From assembly GCA_937967725.1 (NCBI GenBank), contig CALBSY010000171.1, positions 1 to 21,269 of the forward strand: a stretch of 21,269 nt of DNA, read 5' to 3'. Within the stretch, counting starts at the first letter, position 1. Each line of letters opens with the position of its first letter. The DNA comes from an uncultured Alphaproteobacteria bacterium. Its GTDB lineage: Bacteria > Pseudomonadota > Alphaproteobacteria > Caulobacterales > Aquidulcibacteraceae. The notes beneath the pieces are model-generated. The model was not told where the DNA came from, did no database searches, and saw only the letters and a program-made list of their open reading frames with translations. A program made the translations under genes and the position numbers. Of this stretch, positions 1 to 6,775 are shown in pieces.

Positions 1-474
1 CATGGCGTTGCGGTGCGGGAAGCGGCCGAAGCGGGCGATGATGTCGCGATGCAGCTTGGCGTACTTGGTGTACTCCGAATTGCCCATCGCTTCAGTGAGT
101 GTGACGCAGCGCTCTTGCAGCGCCAGATCCTCAGCGTGCTCGAACGGCAGATAGAAGAACATGCGCAGGTCGGAATCTGTGGCGGTATCGAGCCGCTTCT
201 CGATCGCCCGCGCCGCCACGCCTTGCGCCAGGCCATCGGTTGCGAATGCATGCGGTGAATTACGAAACATATTGCGCGGAAACTGATCCAGCAGCAGCAC
301 CAGCGCCAGCGCGCCCTCGGCTTCATTCTCCCAGTGCCCAAGTTCGCGCCGCGCGGCGGCGTGATGATCGTCCGCGAAGCCGCGGCAACGCCCGTCGAAC
401 GTCTCGTTCTTGGCGAACCACGCCTTCGGTCCTGCGTCGCGCCAAAAGCGCACGATCTCTCCCGCACTCGCCAT
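1..474 (-). CDS. DUF924 family protein (5' part, runs off the window)
   Basis: The reverse strand encodes 158 residues from an ATG at 474 to the window edge with no stop. Recognisable family stretches are an early FWRDAGPKAWFAKN, then ALVLLLDQFPRNMFR, a FFYLPFEHAEDLALQER segment and RDIIARFGRFPHRN near the edge. This pattern is typical of DUF924 proteins, which are predicted alpha-helical, TPR-like, cytosolic and of unknown biochemical role. An AGGAGG lies five bases before the ATG, which fixes the start. From family length I infer that the visible part is most of the protein and only the C-terminal portion lies outside. It is divergent from the reductoisomerase-like gene across 68 bp, so the two may share a control region. 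No function beyond family membership can be given. Confidence 0.85.
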   Translation of the reverse strand, partial: MASAGEIVRFWRDAGPKAWFAKNETFDGRCRGFADDHHAAARRELGHWENEAEGALALVLLLDQFPRNMFRNSPHAFATDGLAQGVAARAIEKRLDTATDSDLRMFFYLPFEHAEDLALQERCVTLTEAMGNSEYTKYAKLHRDIIARFGRFPHRNAM

Positions 475-542
475 GATGGCCTCCTCTTTGCCTAAGTGCG
501 GCGACGGCGCTAGAGACGCAAGCGGAACAAAGGAAAACCACA

Positions 543-1535
543 ATGCGCGTGCTTTACGAACGCGACGCCAGGCCGGCGCTGATTAAAGCCAAACGCGTGG
601 CCGTGATCGGCTATGGGGCGCAGGGCCATGCGCATGCGCTCAATTTGCGCGACGCCGGCGTCGATGTCGTTGTCGCGTTGCACGCCGCCGCGCGACGCAT
701 GGCCGAGGCCGAACGCGACGGCTTCGTCCCGATAACGGTCGCCGAAGCGGCGGCGAGCTGCGATGTGTTGGTCATGTGCGCGCCGGACGAAGTCATGCCC
801 GATCTCTACGCCGCTGAGATCGCGCCGCATCTCCGGGCTGGGCAGACGCTCATGTTCGTGCACGGTTTTGCCTATCACTACGGCTTCATCGTCCCGCCTG
901 CGGATATCGACGTCGTCATGGTCGCGCCGAAGGGGCCGGGCGCTGCGTTGCGCGCGGCGTTCACCAAGGGAGGCGGCCTGCCGTGCATCGTCGCGATCGC
1001 CCAGGACAATAGCGGCGCCGAGGCACTGGCGTATTCTTACGCCGCCGCTATCGGCTGTGGCCGTGCCGGCATGATCCCGTCCACTTTCAAGATCGAAACC
1101 GAAGGCGATCTCTACGGCGAACAGGTCGTACTCGTCGGCGGGCTCACGCATCTCATCCGCGCCGCGTGGGAGGTGCAAGTCGAAAGCGGCACGCCGCCAG
1201 AGCTCGCCTATTTCGATTGCCTGCACGAAGTGAAGCTGCTCTCGGATTTGATCCACGAGCGCGGCATCGCCGGCATGCACCTGGCCATCTCCAACACCGC
1301 CGAGTGGGGCGAGTATGTCACTGGCCCGCGCATCATTGACGAACGCGTCAAAGACGCCTTGCGCGCCGTGATGGCAGACGTTCAATCGGGCGCCTTCGCC
1401 AAGCGCTGGATGGAAGAACACCGCGCCGGCGCGCCGAACCTCAAGCGCATGCGCGAAGCAGCAGCGGCGCATCCGATCGAAGCGGCTGGTCAATCGGTGC
1501 GGGCATTGCTGGAAAACAAGACGGAGAAAGGTTGA
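543..1535 (+). CDS. ilvC: Ketol-acid reductoisomerase-like protein (class I length, altered active site)
   Basis: 330 residues, close to short-form (class I) ketol-acid reductoisomerases, which isomerise and reduce acetohydroxy acids in valine/isoleucine synthesis with NAD(P)H and Mg2+. Visible: nucleotide-binding GYGAQGHAHALNLRD at about 23-37, catalytic HGF (H107), APKGPG (K130), the metal site D189/E193 in GDLYGEQ and E229 in CLHE, and SNTAEWGEY with S250. Differences from the usual pattern: the metal-ligand Glu normally found in YFECLHE is Asp (D225), and the loop after the second strand reads ALHAAARR where family members usually carry Arg/Ser residues that bind the NADPH phosphate. The start ATG is preceded by AAAGGA. 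It may be a paralogue with shifted cofactor or substrate use rather than the main biosynthetic enzyme; the rest of the genome is needed to decide. A DUF1028 gene follows after 30 bp in the same direction. Confidence 0.85.
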   Translation: MRVLYERDARPALIKAKRVAVIGYGAQGHAHALNLRDAGVDVVVALHAAARRMAEAERDGFVPITVAEAAASCDVLVMCAPDEVMPDLYAAEIAPHLRAGQTLMFVHGFAYHYGFIVPPADIDVVMVAPKGPGAALRAAFTKGGGLPCIVAIAQDNSGAEALAYSYAAAIGCGRAGMIPSTFKIETEGDLYGEQVVLVGGLTHLIRAAWEVQVESGTPPELAYFDCLHEVKLLSDLIHERGIAGMHLAISNTAEWGEYVTGPRIIDERVKDALRAVMADVQSGAFAKRWMEEHRAGAPNLKRMREAAAAHPIEAAGQSVRALLENKTEKG

Positions 1536-1565
1536 CATTCGCCACGCCCAGCAAATGTTCGGGTC

Positions 1566-2405
1566 ATGTCGACGTTGTCATTGCTTGCTTTTGATCCGGA
1601 GTCTGTGAGCTTGGGCTGCGGAGTTCAATCGAACTACCTGGCCGTTGGCGCAATTGTGCCGCTGGTGCGTACGGGCGTTGGTGCTGTCGTTGCGCAAGGT
1701 GTTGGCGATCCAAACATCGCCCGACGTGTGCTCGATGGGCTGTCTAGGGGTAGATCGCCAGGGGACGCCTTGGAGGCCGCCTTGCACGGCGATCCCCTGA
1801 AGCACCAGCGCCAGCTGGCGGTTCTTAATTCTACAGGTCAATCCGCCGCGTTTACGGGCGATGAGTGCCGACCCGAAGCCAAGGCCATTGGAGGCGATGG
1901 CGTTGTGGCGATCGGCAATCTTGCGGTTGAGGGCGCGATCGCAGCGAGCTTAGGTGGTTTCGTAAGTGCGCCTGATGGCGCATTAGCGCGTCGCCTGTTA
2001 GCCGGAATGTTGGCTGGCTCGGCGGCGGGTGGTGATCGCCGCGGCGCGCTGGCCGCGGGACTGTTGGTCGGCGGCGCCCGGTTTAGCCATGTGGGCGCGC
2101 CGGATCGAGCCGTCGATCTGCGCGCAGATGCGTCCGCGTTGCCGCTGAATGATCTGGCGCGCATGCTAGATGTGCACGAACTCTACTACGACCCTCCGAG
2201 TCCCGCGCCTTGGCTGGATCGCGCAGGGTTTGATGACGGAACGCAGGCGTTATTGTCCGGCTTTATGAAGGCCGCTGGCGAAAGCGACTGGAGGGATGTG
2301 TTTGAATCCCTGAACCTAGCGCACCGTTATGACGCTCAGCGGGATCTCATTGATCCGCTGGTCCCGTCGAGGCTCAGAAGTTTGGCGCTTTCGATGGCGA
2401 CCTAA
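1566..2405 (+). CDS. DUF1028 family protein (Ntn-hydrolase-like)
   Basis: 279 residues. The N-terminus (LLAFDPESVSLGCGVQSNYLAVGAIVPL, read in overlapping pieces), the HRQLAVLNSTG-like segment (here HQRQLAVLNSTG), AAFTGDEC, AIGNLAV, GSAAGGDRRGALAAGLLV and the DRAVDLRAD motif are all hallmarks of DUF1028, a family assigned to the Ntn-hydrolase superfamily with no settled substrate. The extra C-terminal stretch after about residue 200 is common in longer members. No signal peptide is seen. The start ATG lacks a strong Shine-Dalgarno; it lies 30 bp after the reductoisomerase-like gene, so co-transcription is likely. Its stop (TAA, 2403-2405) overlaps the stop of the convergent Kir-like gene. Confidence 0.8.
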   Translation: MSTLSLLAFDPESVSLGCGVQSNYLAVGAIVPLVRTGVGAVVAQGVGDPNIARRVLDGLSRGRSPGDALEAALHGDPLKHQRQLAVLNSTGQSAAFTGDECRPEAKAIGGDGVVAIGNLAVEGAIAASLGGFVSAPDGALARRLLAGMLAGSAAGGDRRGALAAGLLVGGARFSHVGAPDRAVDLRADASALPLNDLARMLDVHELYYDPPSPAPWLDRAGFDDGTQALLSGFMKAAGESDWRDVFESLNLAHRYDAQRDLIDPLVPSRLRSLALSMAT

Positions 2406-3292
2406 TAGTCCTTCCAGTTCTCGGTGACGAATTTATAGCGCTTAACATCGAAGCGCGCCCGCGCGCGCACCAAAGGCTTGTGCGCAATACAGTCAGGAAG
2501 GCGAAAGCGCTCGAACTCGTTCAGTTCTGCCTGCACTGCCGGAATTTCACCGGTCACGATCAGGAAGAGATCGCAGAAGTCACCGCAACTTTGGTTTGGC
2601 TCCGCGCGGCCCACGGCGACAATGGCGGGTGGCCCGTTCTCGGTTCGACGGATGACCAGCCCACGCGATTCCACCGGAGGAACCGGATCGGATGCGCCGA
2701 TCAACGTGACAGGCAGGAATGAAGAGCTCGGCGTGCGGCTAAAGGGGAGCGGCAGGTGTCCGTGACGGACGTCGAGTTCTAGTGTCTTCATCGGATAGTC
2801 GCCGTCGCGTCCTTCCTCCTTGCCGCGCTCATAAGTGCGCACAAAGGCGCGCAGCTGCATGTTGCGCACCGATAGCCTGCTAGCGATGTAAAATTCCAAC
2901 AGGAGCGCATGGCCCCCTTCGAACGGGACGATCTCAAGCTTGTCGCGGAAGATTACAATGTCGCGCGAGGGGACGAAAATCTTGAAAACCAGGGCTCCGA
3001 GGAAGGTAGCTGGTGCAACAACCGACAGGAAGGCGCTAGAAATGAGAATGGGGTTCGGCGCCGTGTGTCCGTGCAGCGACTCGAGGGGACCATCCATGCC
3101 ATAGATTGCCAGCCAAACGACGGTGATGCGGTCTCCGATTGAAGCGAAAGGGAATCCACTTGATACGCCCCAGGCTAACGCGATTGCGACAGCAAGGGCA
3201 GTCGTCGCCACGACGTACCATATCAGCAATGTCCAGATCGAGTTGCGCGCAATCGCTGAGCGGAACTGATCGCGACGGAGCGGATGCCGCAT
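2402..3292 (-). CDS. Kir-like two-TM membrane protein lacking a K+ selectivity filter
   Basis: 296 residues from ATG 3292, preceded by GGGGGAAG; a longer reading from a TTG at 3337 is possible but less likely. Two hydrophobic segments (about 19-42 and 80-106) flank a short loop, then comes a long soluble beta-rich region. By eye, LVFKIFVPSRDIVIF at about 101-115, VPFEGGHALLLEFYIA, the LRAFVRTYERG strand, a YPMKTLELDV stretch and the terminal HKPLVRA...FDVKRYKF line up with the cytoplasmic domain of bacterial inward-rectifier (KirBac) channels. The loop has no TxGYG filter motif: the equivalent place reads YGMDGPLESLHG. If the match is right, it is a channel-derived protein unlikely to conduct K+ in the usual way, perhaps a sensor or auxiliary subunit. 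It lies 50 bp downstream of the solute-importer genes on the same strand. A hand count on four lines gives about 59% GC, slightly below the mre region. Family assignment is by eye only. Confidence 0.5.
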   Translation of the reverse strand: MRHPLRRDQFRSAIARNSIWTLLIWYVVATTALAVAIALAWGVSSGFPFASIGDRITVVWLAIYGMDGPLESLHGHTAPNPILISSAFLSVVAPATFLGALVFKIFVPSRDIVIFRDKLEIVPFEGGHALLLEFYIASRLSVRNMQLRAFVRTYERGKEEGRDGDYPMKTLELDVRHGHLPLPFSRTPSSSFLPVTLIGASDPVPPVESRGLVIRRTENGPPAIVAVGRAEPNQSCGDFCDLFLIVTGEIPAVQAELNEFERFRLPDCIAHKPLVRARARFDVKRYKFVTENWKDY

Positions 3293-3342
3293 TTGCTTCC
3301 CCCGCTCTAGATTGATGAATCTCGGCCGCAAATGCAACGCGG

Positions 3343-4890
3343 CTAGTCCAGCCCAGCTTCCTCCGCTAAAAACGCCGCCGCTTCGCGCACGCTGCGCTTA
3401 TTCTCTTCGCGGTCGACCATCAGGCTGGCTTCGCGCATCGTTTCCACTGGAATAGCGTCCACCAGCGCGCGCAGCGAGGCGAGGAAGGCTTGATCCTCCG
3501 CCCGCGCCGGCGCCACCAACAGCACCGCGTCGTACGGCGGGATCGCCTGCCGGTCGTCTTCCAGCACCACGAGATCGAGCGCGGCGATGCGCCCGTCGCT
3601 GGAAAAAGCGGAGATCACGTCCACGGCGCCGTCGGCGACAGCGCGGTACATGAAGGTGGATTGGTATTCGCGCCGGTCGCGGAAGGCCAAGCGATAAGTG
3701 TCGCGCAGCGCTTCCCATTCCGGCCGGCCGAAAAATTCGAAATCGCCGCCCATCGCCAGCCGCGGCGCCACGCGCGCCAGATCGGAAATCGTGCGCACGG
3801 CCAACTCTTCCGCCCGTTCGCGCCGCATCGCCAAGGCATAGGCGTTCTCAAAGCCGAGCGGGCCGAGCGAGAGAATGCCGTGCTCGCGCATCAGCCAATC
3901 GCTCATTTCTTGCAGCACCGCTTCGCGTCCAGGCGAATCCTCGCGCTGCATATGCAGGCTCCAGATCGTGCCGGAATAATCGACGTATGCGTCGATCTCA
4001 TTCGAGGCAAGCGCACGGAAAATGACGCTCGAGCCGAGCCCAACGCGCCGTTGCGCGCTCATTCCGTTCTCGCTCAATTCATCGCCGATCAATTGCGCCA
4101 GGATATATTGCTCGGTGAAGCTCTTGGCCCCGATCGTGTAGCTCGCGCGCGCCGACACTAAGCTCGGCGTCACCGCCAGCAAGGCGCCCAGACCAAGCGC
4201 CGCCGCGCCGATGATCACACGCCGCCGCTCGCGTTTGGCCACGCCGCTTTCGATCAGCCCGAGCAATTGATCCACGATCAGCGCCAGCGCCGCCGCCGCC
4301 GCGCAGCCGAACAGCACGAACACCCAATTCTCGGTCTGCAAGCCGGTGAAGATGTAATTGCCGAGGCTGGTTTGTCCGACTGGAGTCGACAGCGTTGCAG
4401 TCCCGATCACCCACACCGCCGCAGTGCGCACGCCCGCCATGATCACCGGCGCCGCCAGCGGCAGCTCGACACGCGCAAGCATTTGGTTGTCGGTCATGCC
4501 CACGCCGCGCGCCGCTTCGCGCACGTCGGCGTCGACGCCCTGCAAACCCGCCACCGTGTTGCGGATGATCGGCAGCATCGAATAGAGCGTCAGCGCCAGC
4601 AGCGAAGGCAAAAAGCCGAGTGCGGAAAATTGCAGTCCCAGCCCGCTCGTCGCCGCCGAAAGCGCCAGCAGCAGTGGGTAAAACAACGCCAGCAACGCCA
4701 AAGAGGGGATGGTCTGGATGACGCTCGCCAGCGTCAGCACCGGCCAGCGCACGACAGAATGGCGATGCGCCGCGATCGCCAGCGGAATCGAAATCAGCAA
4801 GCCCAGCAGCAGCGCCGATGCGCTCAAGATCACATGCTGGCTGAGATAGTCCGGCAGCCGGCTCCAGGCGGTGGCGAGGCGATCATCCAT
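3343..4890 (-). CDS. ABC importer permease fused to substrate-binding domain (betaine/choline/ergothioneine type)
   Basis: 515 residues. Residues about 10-215 form a permease with several hydrophobic helices and the ATPase-contact loop (DVREAARGVGMTDNQMLARV, about 122-141). A further hydrophobic segment near 224-243 leads into a periplasmic binding domain starting at about 250 with GAKSFTEQYILAQLIGDEL, the hallmark of the OpuAC/ProX-like family; YVDYSGTIW and the FGRPEW segment belong to the same domain. Fused permease-binding proteins of this type import quaternary ammonium solutes (glycine betaine, choline) and, in some bacteria, ergothioneine; sequence alone does not tell which. I chose ATG 4890 rather than the more upstream frame start because it overlaps the ATPase stop by eight bases (ATGGATGA), a classic translationally coupled junction. 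Confidence 0.85.
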   Translation of the reverse strand: MDDRLATAWSRLPDYLSQHVILSASALLLGLLISIPLAIAAHRHSVVRWPVLTLASVIQTIPSLALLALFYPLLLALSAATSGLGLQFSALGFLPSLLALTLYSMLPIIRNTVAGLQGVDADVREAARGVGMTDNQMLARVELPLAAPVIMAGVRTAAVWVIGTATLSTPVGQTSLGNYIFTGLQTENWVFVLFGCAAAAALALIVDQLLGLIESGVAKRERRRVIIGAAALGLGALLAVTPSLVSARASYTIGAKSFTEQYILAQLIGDELSENGMSAQRRVGLGSSVIFRALASNEIDAYVDYSGTIWSLHMQREDSPGREAVLQEMSDWLMREHGILSLGPLGFENAYALAMRRERAEELAVRTISDLARVAPRLAMGGDFEFFGRPEWEALRDTYRLAFRDRREYQSTFMYRAVADGAVDVISAFSSDGRIAALDLVVLEDDRQAIPPYDAVLLVAPARAEDQAFLASLRALVDAIPVETMREASLMVDREENKRSVREAAAFLAEEAGLD

Positions 4891-5674
4891 TGCCGGTGTC
4901 CGCCAGGCGCTCGCGCACGCGCCGCGCCTGCCTGCGCGGCATGTCGAGCAGATCGCGTACATGCGCGCCGACATCGCCGTGCGCGAGCTCCTGCGGCGTG
5001 CCCAGCGCGAGCAGTTTGCCTTCCGCCATCACCGCCAGCCGGTCCGCCAGCAGCAGCGCTTCCTGCACGTCGTGCGTGATCATCACGCTGGTGACGCCGA
5101 GGCGGTCGTGCAGTTTGCGGTAGGCTTCGGTCAGCGTGTCGCGCGTCAAGGGATCGAGCGCGCCGAACGGTTCGTCCATCAGCACGATGTGCGGCTTGGC
5201 CGCCAGCGCCCGCGCGACGCCGATGCGCTGGCGTTGCCCGCCGGAAAGCGCCGCCGGATAACGCTGCGCATACTCGTCCGGCGCCAATTCCACCAGCTCC
5301 AGCAATTCATGCACGCGCGCCGTGATGTCTTGCTCGCTCCAGCCCAGCAGCTTCGGCGTCACCGCGATATTTTCGGCGATGGTGAGATGCGGGAAGAGCC
5401 CAACGCCCTGGATCACATAGCCCATATGCCGGCGCAGTTCGTGCGCGGGTGCTTCGAACGCCGATTGACCTTCGATCAGCACGTCGCCCGCATCCGGCTC
5501 GATCAGCCGGTTGATCATGCGCAGCGTCGTCGTCTTGCCCGAACCCGAGCCGCCGATAATGGCCAGAAACTCGCCCGGCGCGATCTCCAGCGAAACATCG
5601 TCGACCGCGTAGGTTCGCCCCCCGTCGAAGCTCTTGCGCACGCCGCGAAGCGCGATGGCGGGCGGAGAATTCAT
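4883..5674 (-). CDS. ABC importer ATPase for the fused quaternary-amine-type transporter
   Basis: 263 residues from ATG 5674. Walker A GGSGSGKTT (41-49), Q-loop YVIQG (Q89), signature LSGGQRQR (143-150), Walker B VLMDEP (D167, E168) and switch THD (H201) are all intact. The VGLFPHLT segment after the Q-loop and the MINRLIEPDAG stretch are typical of OpuBA/ProV-type ATPases. Unlike ProV or OpuAA there is no room for C-terminal CBS domains, so ionic-strength sensing by CBS modules is not expected. First gene of the importer operon, with its stop inside the start of the permease gene. The Shine-Dalgarno is weak. A longer reading from 5770 would overlap the SDR gene and is rejected. An inverted repeat lies about 15-45 bases upstream of the start. 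Confidence 0.88.
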   Translation of the reverse strand: MNSPPAIALRGVRKSFDGGRTYAVDDVSLEIAPGEFLAIIGGSGSGKTTTLRMINRLIEPDAGDVLIEGQSAFEAPAHELRRHMGYVIQGVGLFPHLTIAENIAVTPKLLGWSEQDITARVHELLELVELAPDEYAQRYPAALSGGQRQRIGVARALAAKPHIVLMDEPFGALDPLTRDTLTEAYRKLHDRLGVTSVMITHDVQEALLLADRLAVMAEGKLLALGTPQELAHGDVGAHVRDLLDMPRRQARRVRERLADTGNG

Positions 5675-5688
5675 GTAAAGGGGCCTAA

Positions 5689-5718
5689 CAACATGACCAC
5701 ACCAGCGCAAACATGTTG
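5689..5718. repeat. Inverted repeat CAACATG-N16-CATGTTG (candidate operator)
   Basis: Perfect seven-base arms at 5689-5695 and 5712-5718, in the 88-bp space between the importer ATPase and the divergent SDR gene. Arm spacing of 23 bp centre-to-centre would place both arms on about the same helix face (two turns), as for dimeric or paired regulators. Regulation of either gene through it is an inference; no regulator gene is in the window. Confidence 0.3.
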
Positions 5719-5749
5719 CCTCCTCGGACATACGATGGTGGAACCGTGA
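5693..5749 (+). CDS. Possible 18-codon leader peptide upstream of the SDR gene
   Basis: ATG 5693 opens MTTPAQTCCLLGHTMVEP and ends in TGA at 5747-5749, the base before the GAGGAGG of the SDR gene. AAAGGGG nine bases upstream could serve as a ribosome-binding site. Tandem Cys codons (TGT TGC) followed by two Leu codons lie on the strand that could pair with the SDR Shine-Dalgarno. The first 11 bases (ATGACCACACC) are repeated exactly at the start of the SDR gene. Against it: the frame is short enough to occur by chance, and the transcription start could lie downstream. Confidence 0.25.
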   Translation: MTTPAQTCCLLGHTMVEP

Positions 5750-5757
5750 GAGGAGGC
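5718..5757 (+). promoter_or_regulatory. Stem that would sequester the SDR ribosome-binding site
   Basis: GCCTCCTC at 5718-5725 is the exact reverse complement of GAGGAGGC at 5750-5757, which contains the Shine-Dalgarno six bases before the SDR start codon. The RNA could form an eight-pair stem with a 24-base loop, plus a possible G-U pair outside. A site resembling anti-Shine-Dalgarno sequence can arise by chance, so the regulatory role is inferred. Confidence 0.35.
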
Positions 5758-5762
5758 GCGGA

Positions 5763-6728
5763 ATGACCACACCGCAGATGCCGATTAATTCAGGCTACGG
5801 CATGCGCACCGAAGCGCGCGATGCTCTCGGCGGGCGCGTTCTCAGCGGCAAGATCGCCGTGGTCACCGGGGGGTATTCGGGACTCGGTTTAGAGACCACC
5901 AAGGCGCTGGCCGCCGCGGGCGCAATTGTCATCGTTCCGGCTCGCACGCCGGAGAAGGCGCAAAGGGCGCTCGTGGACATTGCCAACGTTGAACAAGCCG
6001 CGCTCGACCTTTCCGACCCGGCCAGCATCGACGCGTTCGCCGCGGGATTTCTCTCCCGCACAAAGACGCTCGACATCTTGATCAACAACGCCGCTATCAT
6101 GGCTTCGCCATTGATGCGTGATGCGCGAGGCTACGAGGCGCAATTTGCAACCAACCACCTGGGACATTTCCAACTTACGGCGCGGCTGTGGCCTGCGCTC
6201 AAAGCCGCAAACGGCGCCCGCGTCGTGTCACTCAGCTCGATCGGCCACCGCATCAGCCCACCCGATCTCGACGATCCGAACTTCGAACGCACCGATTATC
6301 ACAAATGGATCGCCTATGGACGCGCCAAGAGCGCCAACGCGCTCTTCGCTGTCGGCCTCGACCGGCGGGGCCAACCGCACAACGTCCGCGCATTCGCCGT
6401 CCATCCCGGCGGCATTATGACCGATCTGCAGCGCTACATGCCCGAAGAGGAAAAGCGCGCCATGGGTTGGATAGACGAGAATGGCGACGTCAATCCTTTG
6501 TTCAAGACGCCTTCGCAAGGCGCGGCCACCAGCGTCTGGTGCGCCGCCAATCCACAGCTCGACGGCAAAGGCGGAGTCTATTGCGAGGACTGCGACATCG
6601 CGGTGCAGGTTCCGGCGGATGATAAAGGCTTTTCCGGCGTCCGACCCTGGGCTGTCGATCCTGCGCTGGCGGAAAGGCTCTGGACACTGAGCGAACGCAT
6701 GACAGGTGTGAGCTTCGCCGCCGACTAG
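5763..6728 (+). CDS. Short-chain dehydrogenase/reductase (SDR) oxidoreductase
   Basis: 321 residues with a full classical SDR fold: nucleotide-binding TGGYSGLG (35-42), NNAA (108-111), catalytic Ser in VSLSSIGHR (about 158-159), and Y185/K189 in YGRAKSAN, followed by HPGGIMTDL. The NHLGHFQLTARLWPAL segment and the overall pattern resemble retinol-dehydrogenase-like bacterial SDRs; the substrate cannot be read from sequence. About 28 residues precede the Rossmann fold, longer than usual. The start at 5763 is well supported by AGGAGG six bases upstream. The gene is divergent from the importer operon and may be controlled at translation by the stem and leader frame just upstream. It ends 47 bp before the convergent 2OG oxygenase gene. 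Confidence 0.88.
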   Translation: MTTPQMPINSGYGMRTEARDALGGRVLSGKIAVVTGGYSGLGLETTKALAAAGAIVIVPARTPEKAQRALVDIANVEQAALDLSDPASIDAFAAGFLSRTKTLDILINNAAIMASPLMRDARGYEAQFATNHLGHFQLTARLWPALKAANGARVVSLSSIGHRISPPDLDDPNFERTDYHKWIAYGRAKSANALFAVGLDRRGQPHNVRAFAVHPGGIMTDLQRYMPEEEKRAMGWIDENGDVNPLFKTPSQGAATSVWCAANPQLDGKGGVYCEDCDIAVQVPADDKGFSGVRPWAVDPALAERLWTLSERMTGVSFAAD

Positions 6729-6775
6729 GCGACGGAGACGCGTCCTGGCTCATACGCGAGCGGCGCGATGTGTAT

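Noticed and set aside
510..1538. Long minus-strand open frame of 342 codons opposite the reductoisomerase-like gene
   Set aside because: Composition is Arg/His/Asp-rich with no family resemblance, while the plus strand has clear motifs; it is a GC-bias shadow.
1532..1560. TTGACA as a -35 box for the DUF1028 gene
   Set aside because: No -10-like sequence at the right distance and the start codon is only about 30 bases on; co-transcription is simpler.
4871..5749. Plus-strand open frame of 292 codons opposite the ABC ATPase
   Set aside because: Antisense to a clear ATPase. Only its last 18 codons, from ATG 5693, are kept, as a possible leader peptide.
5675..5770. N-terminal extension of the ABC ATPase to 5770
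   Set aside because: It would cover the divergent intergenic region and the SDR start, and ATPase similarity begins after ATG 5674.
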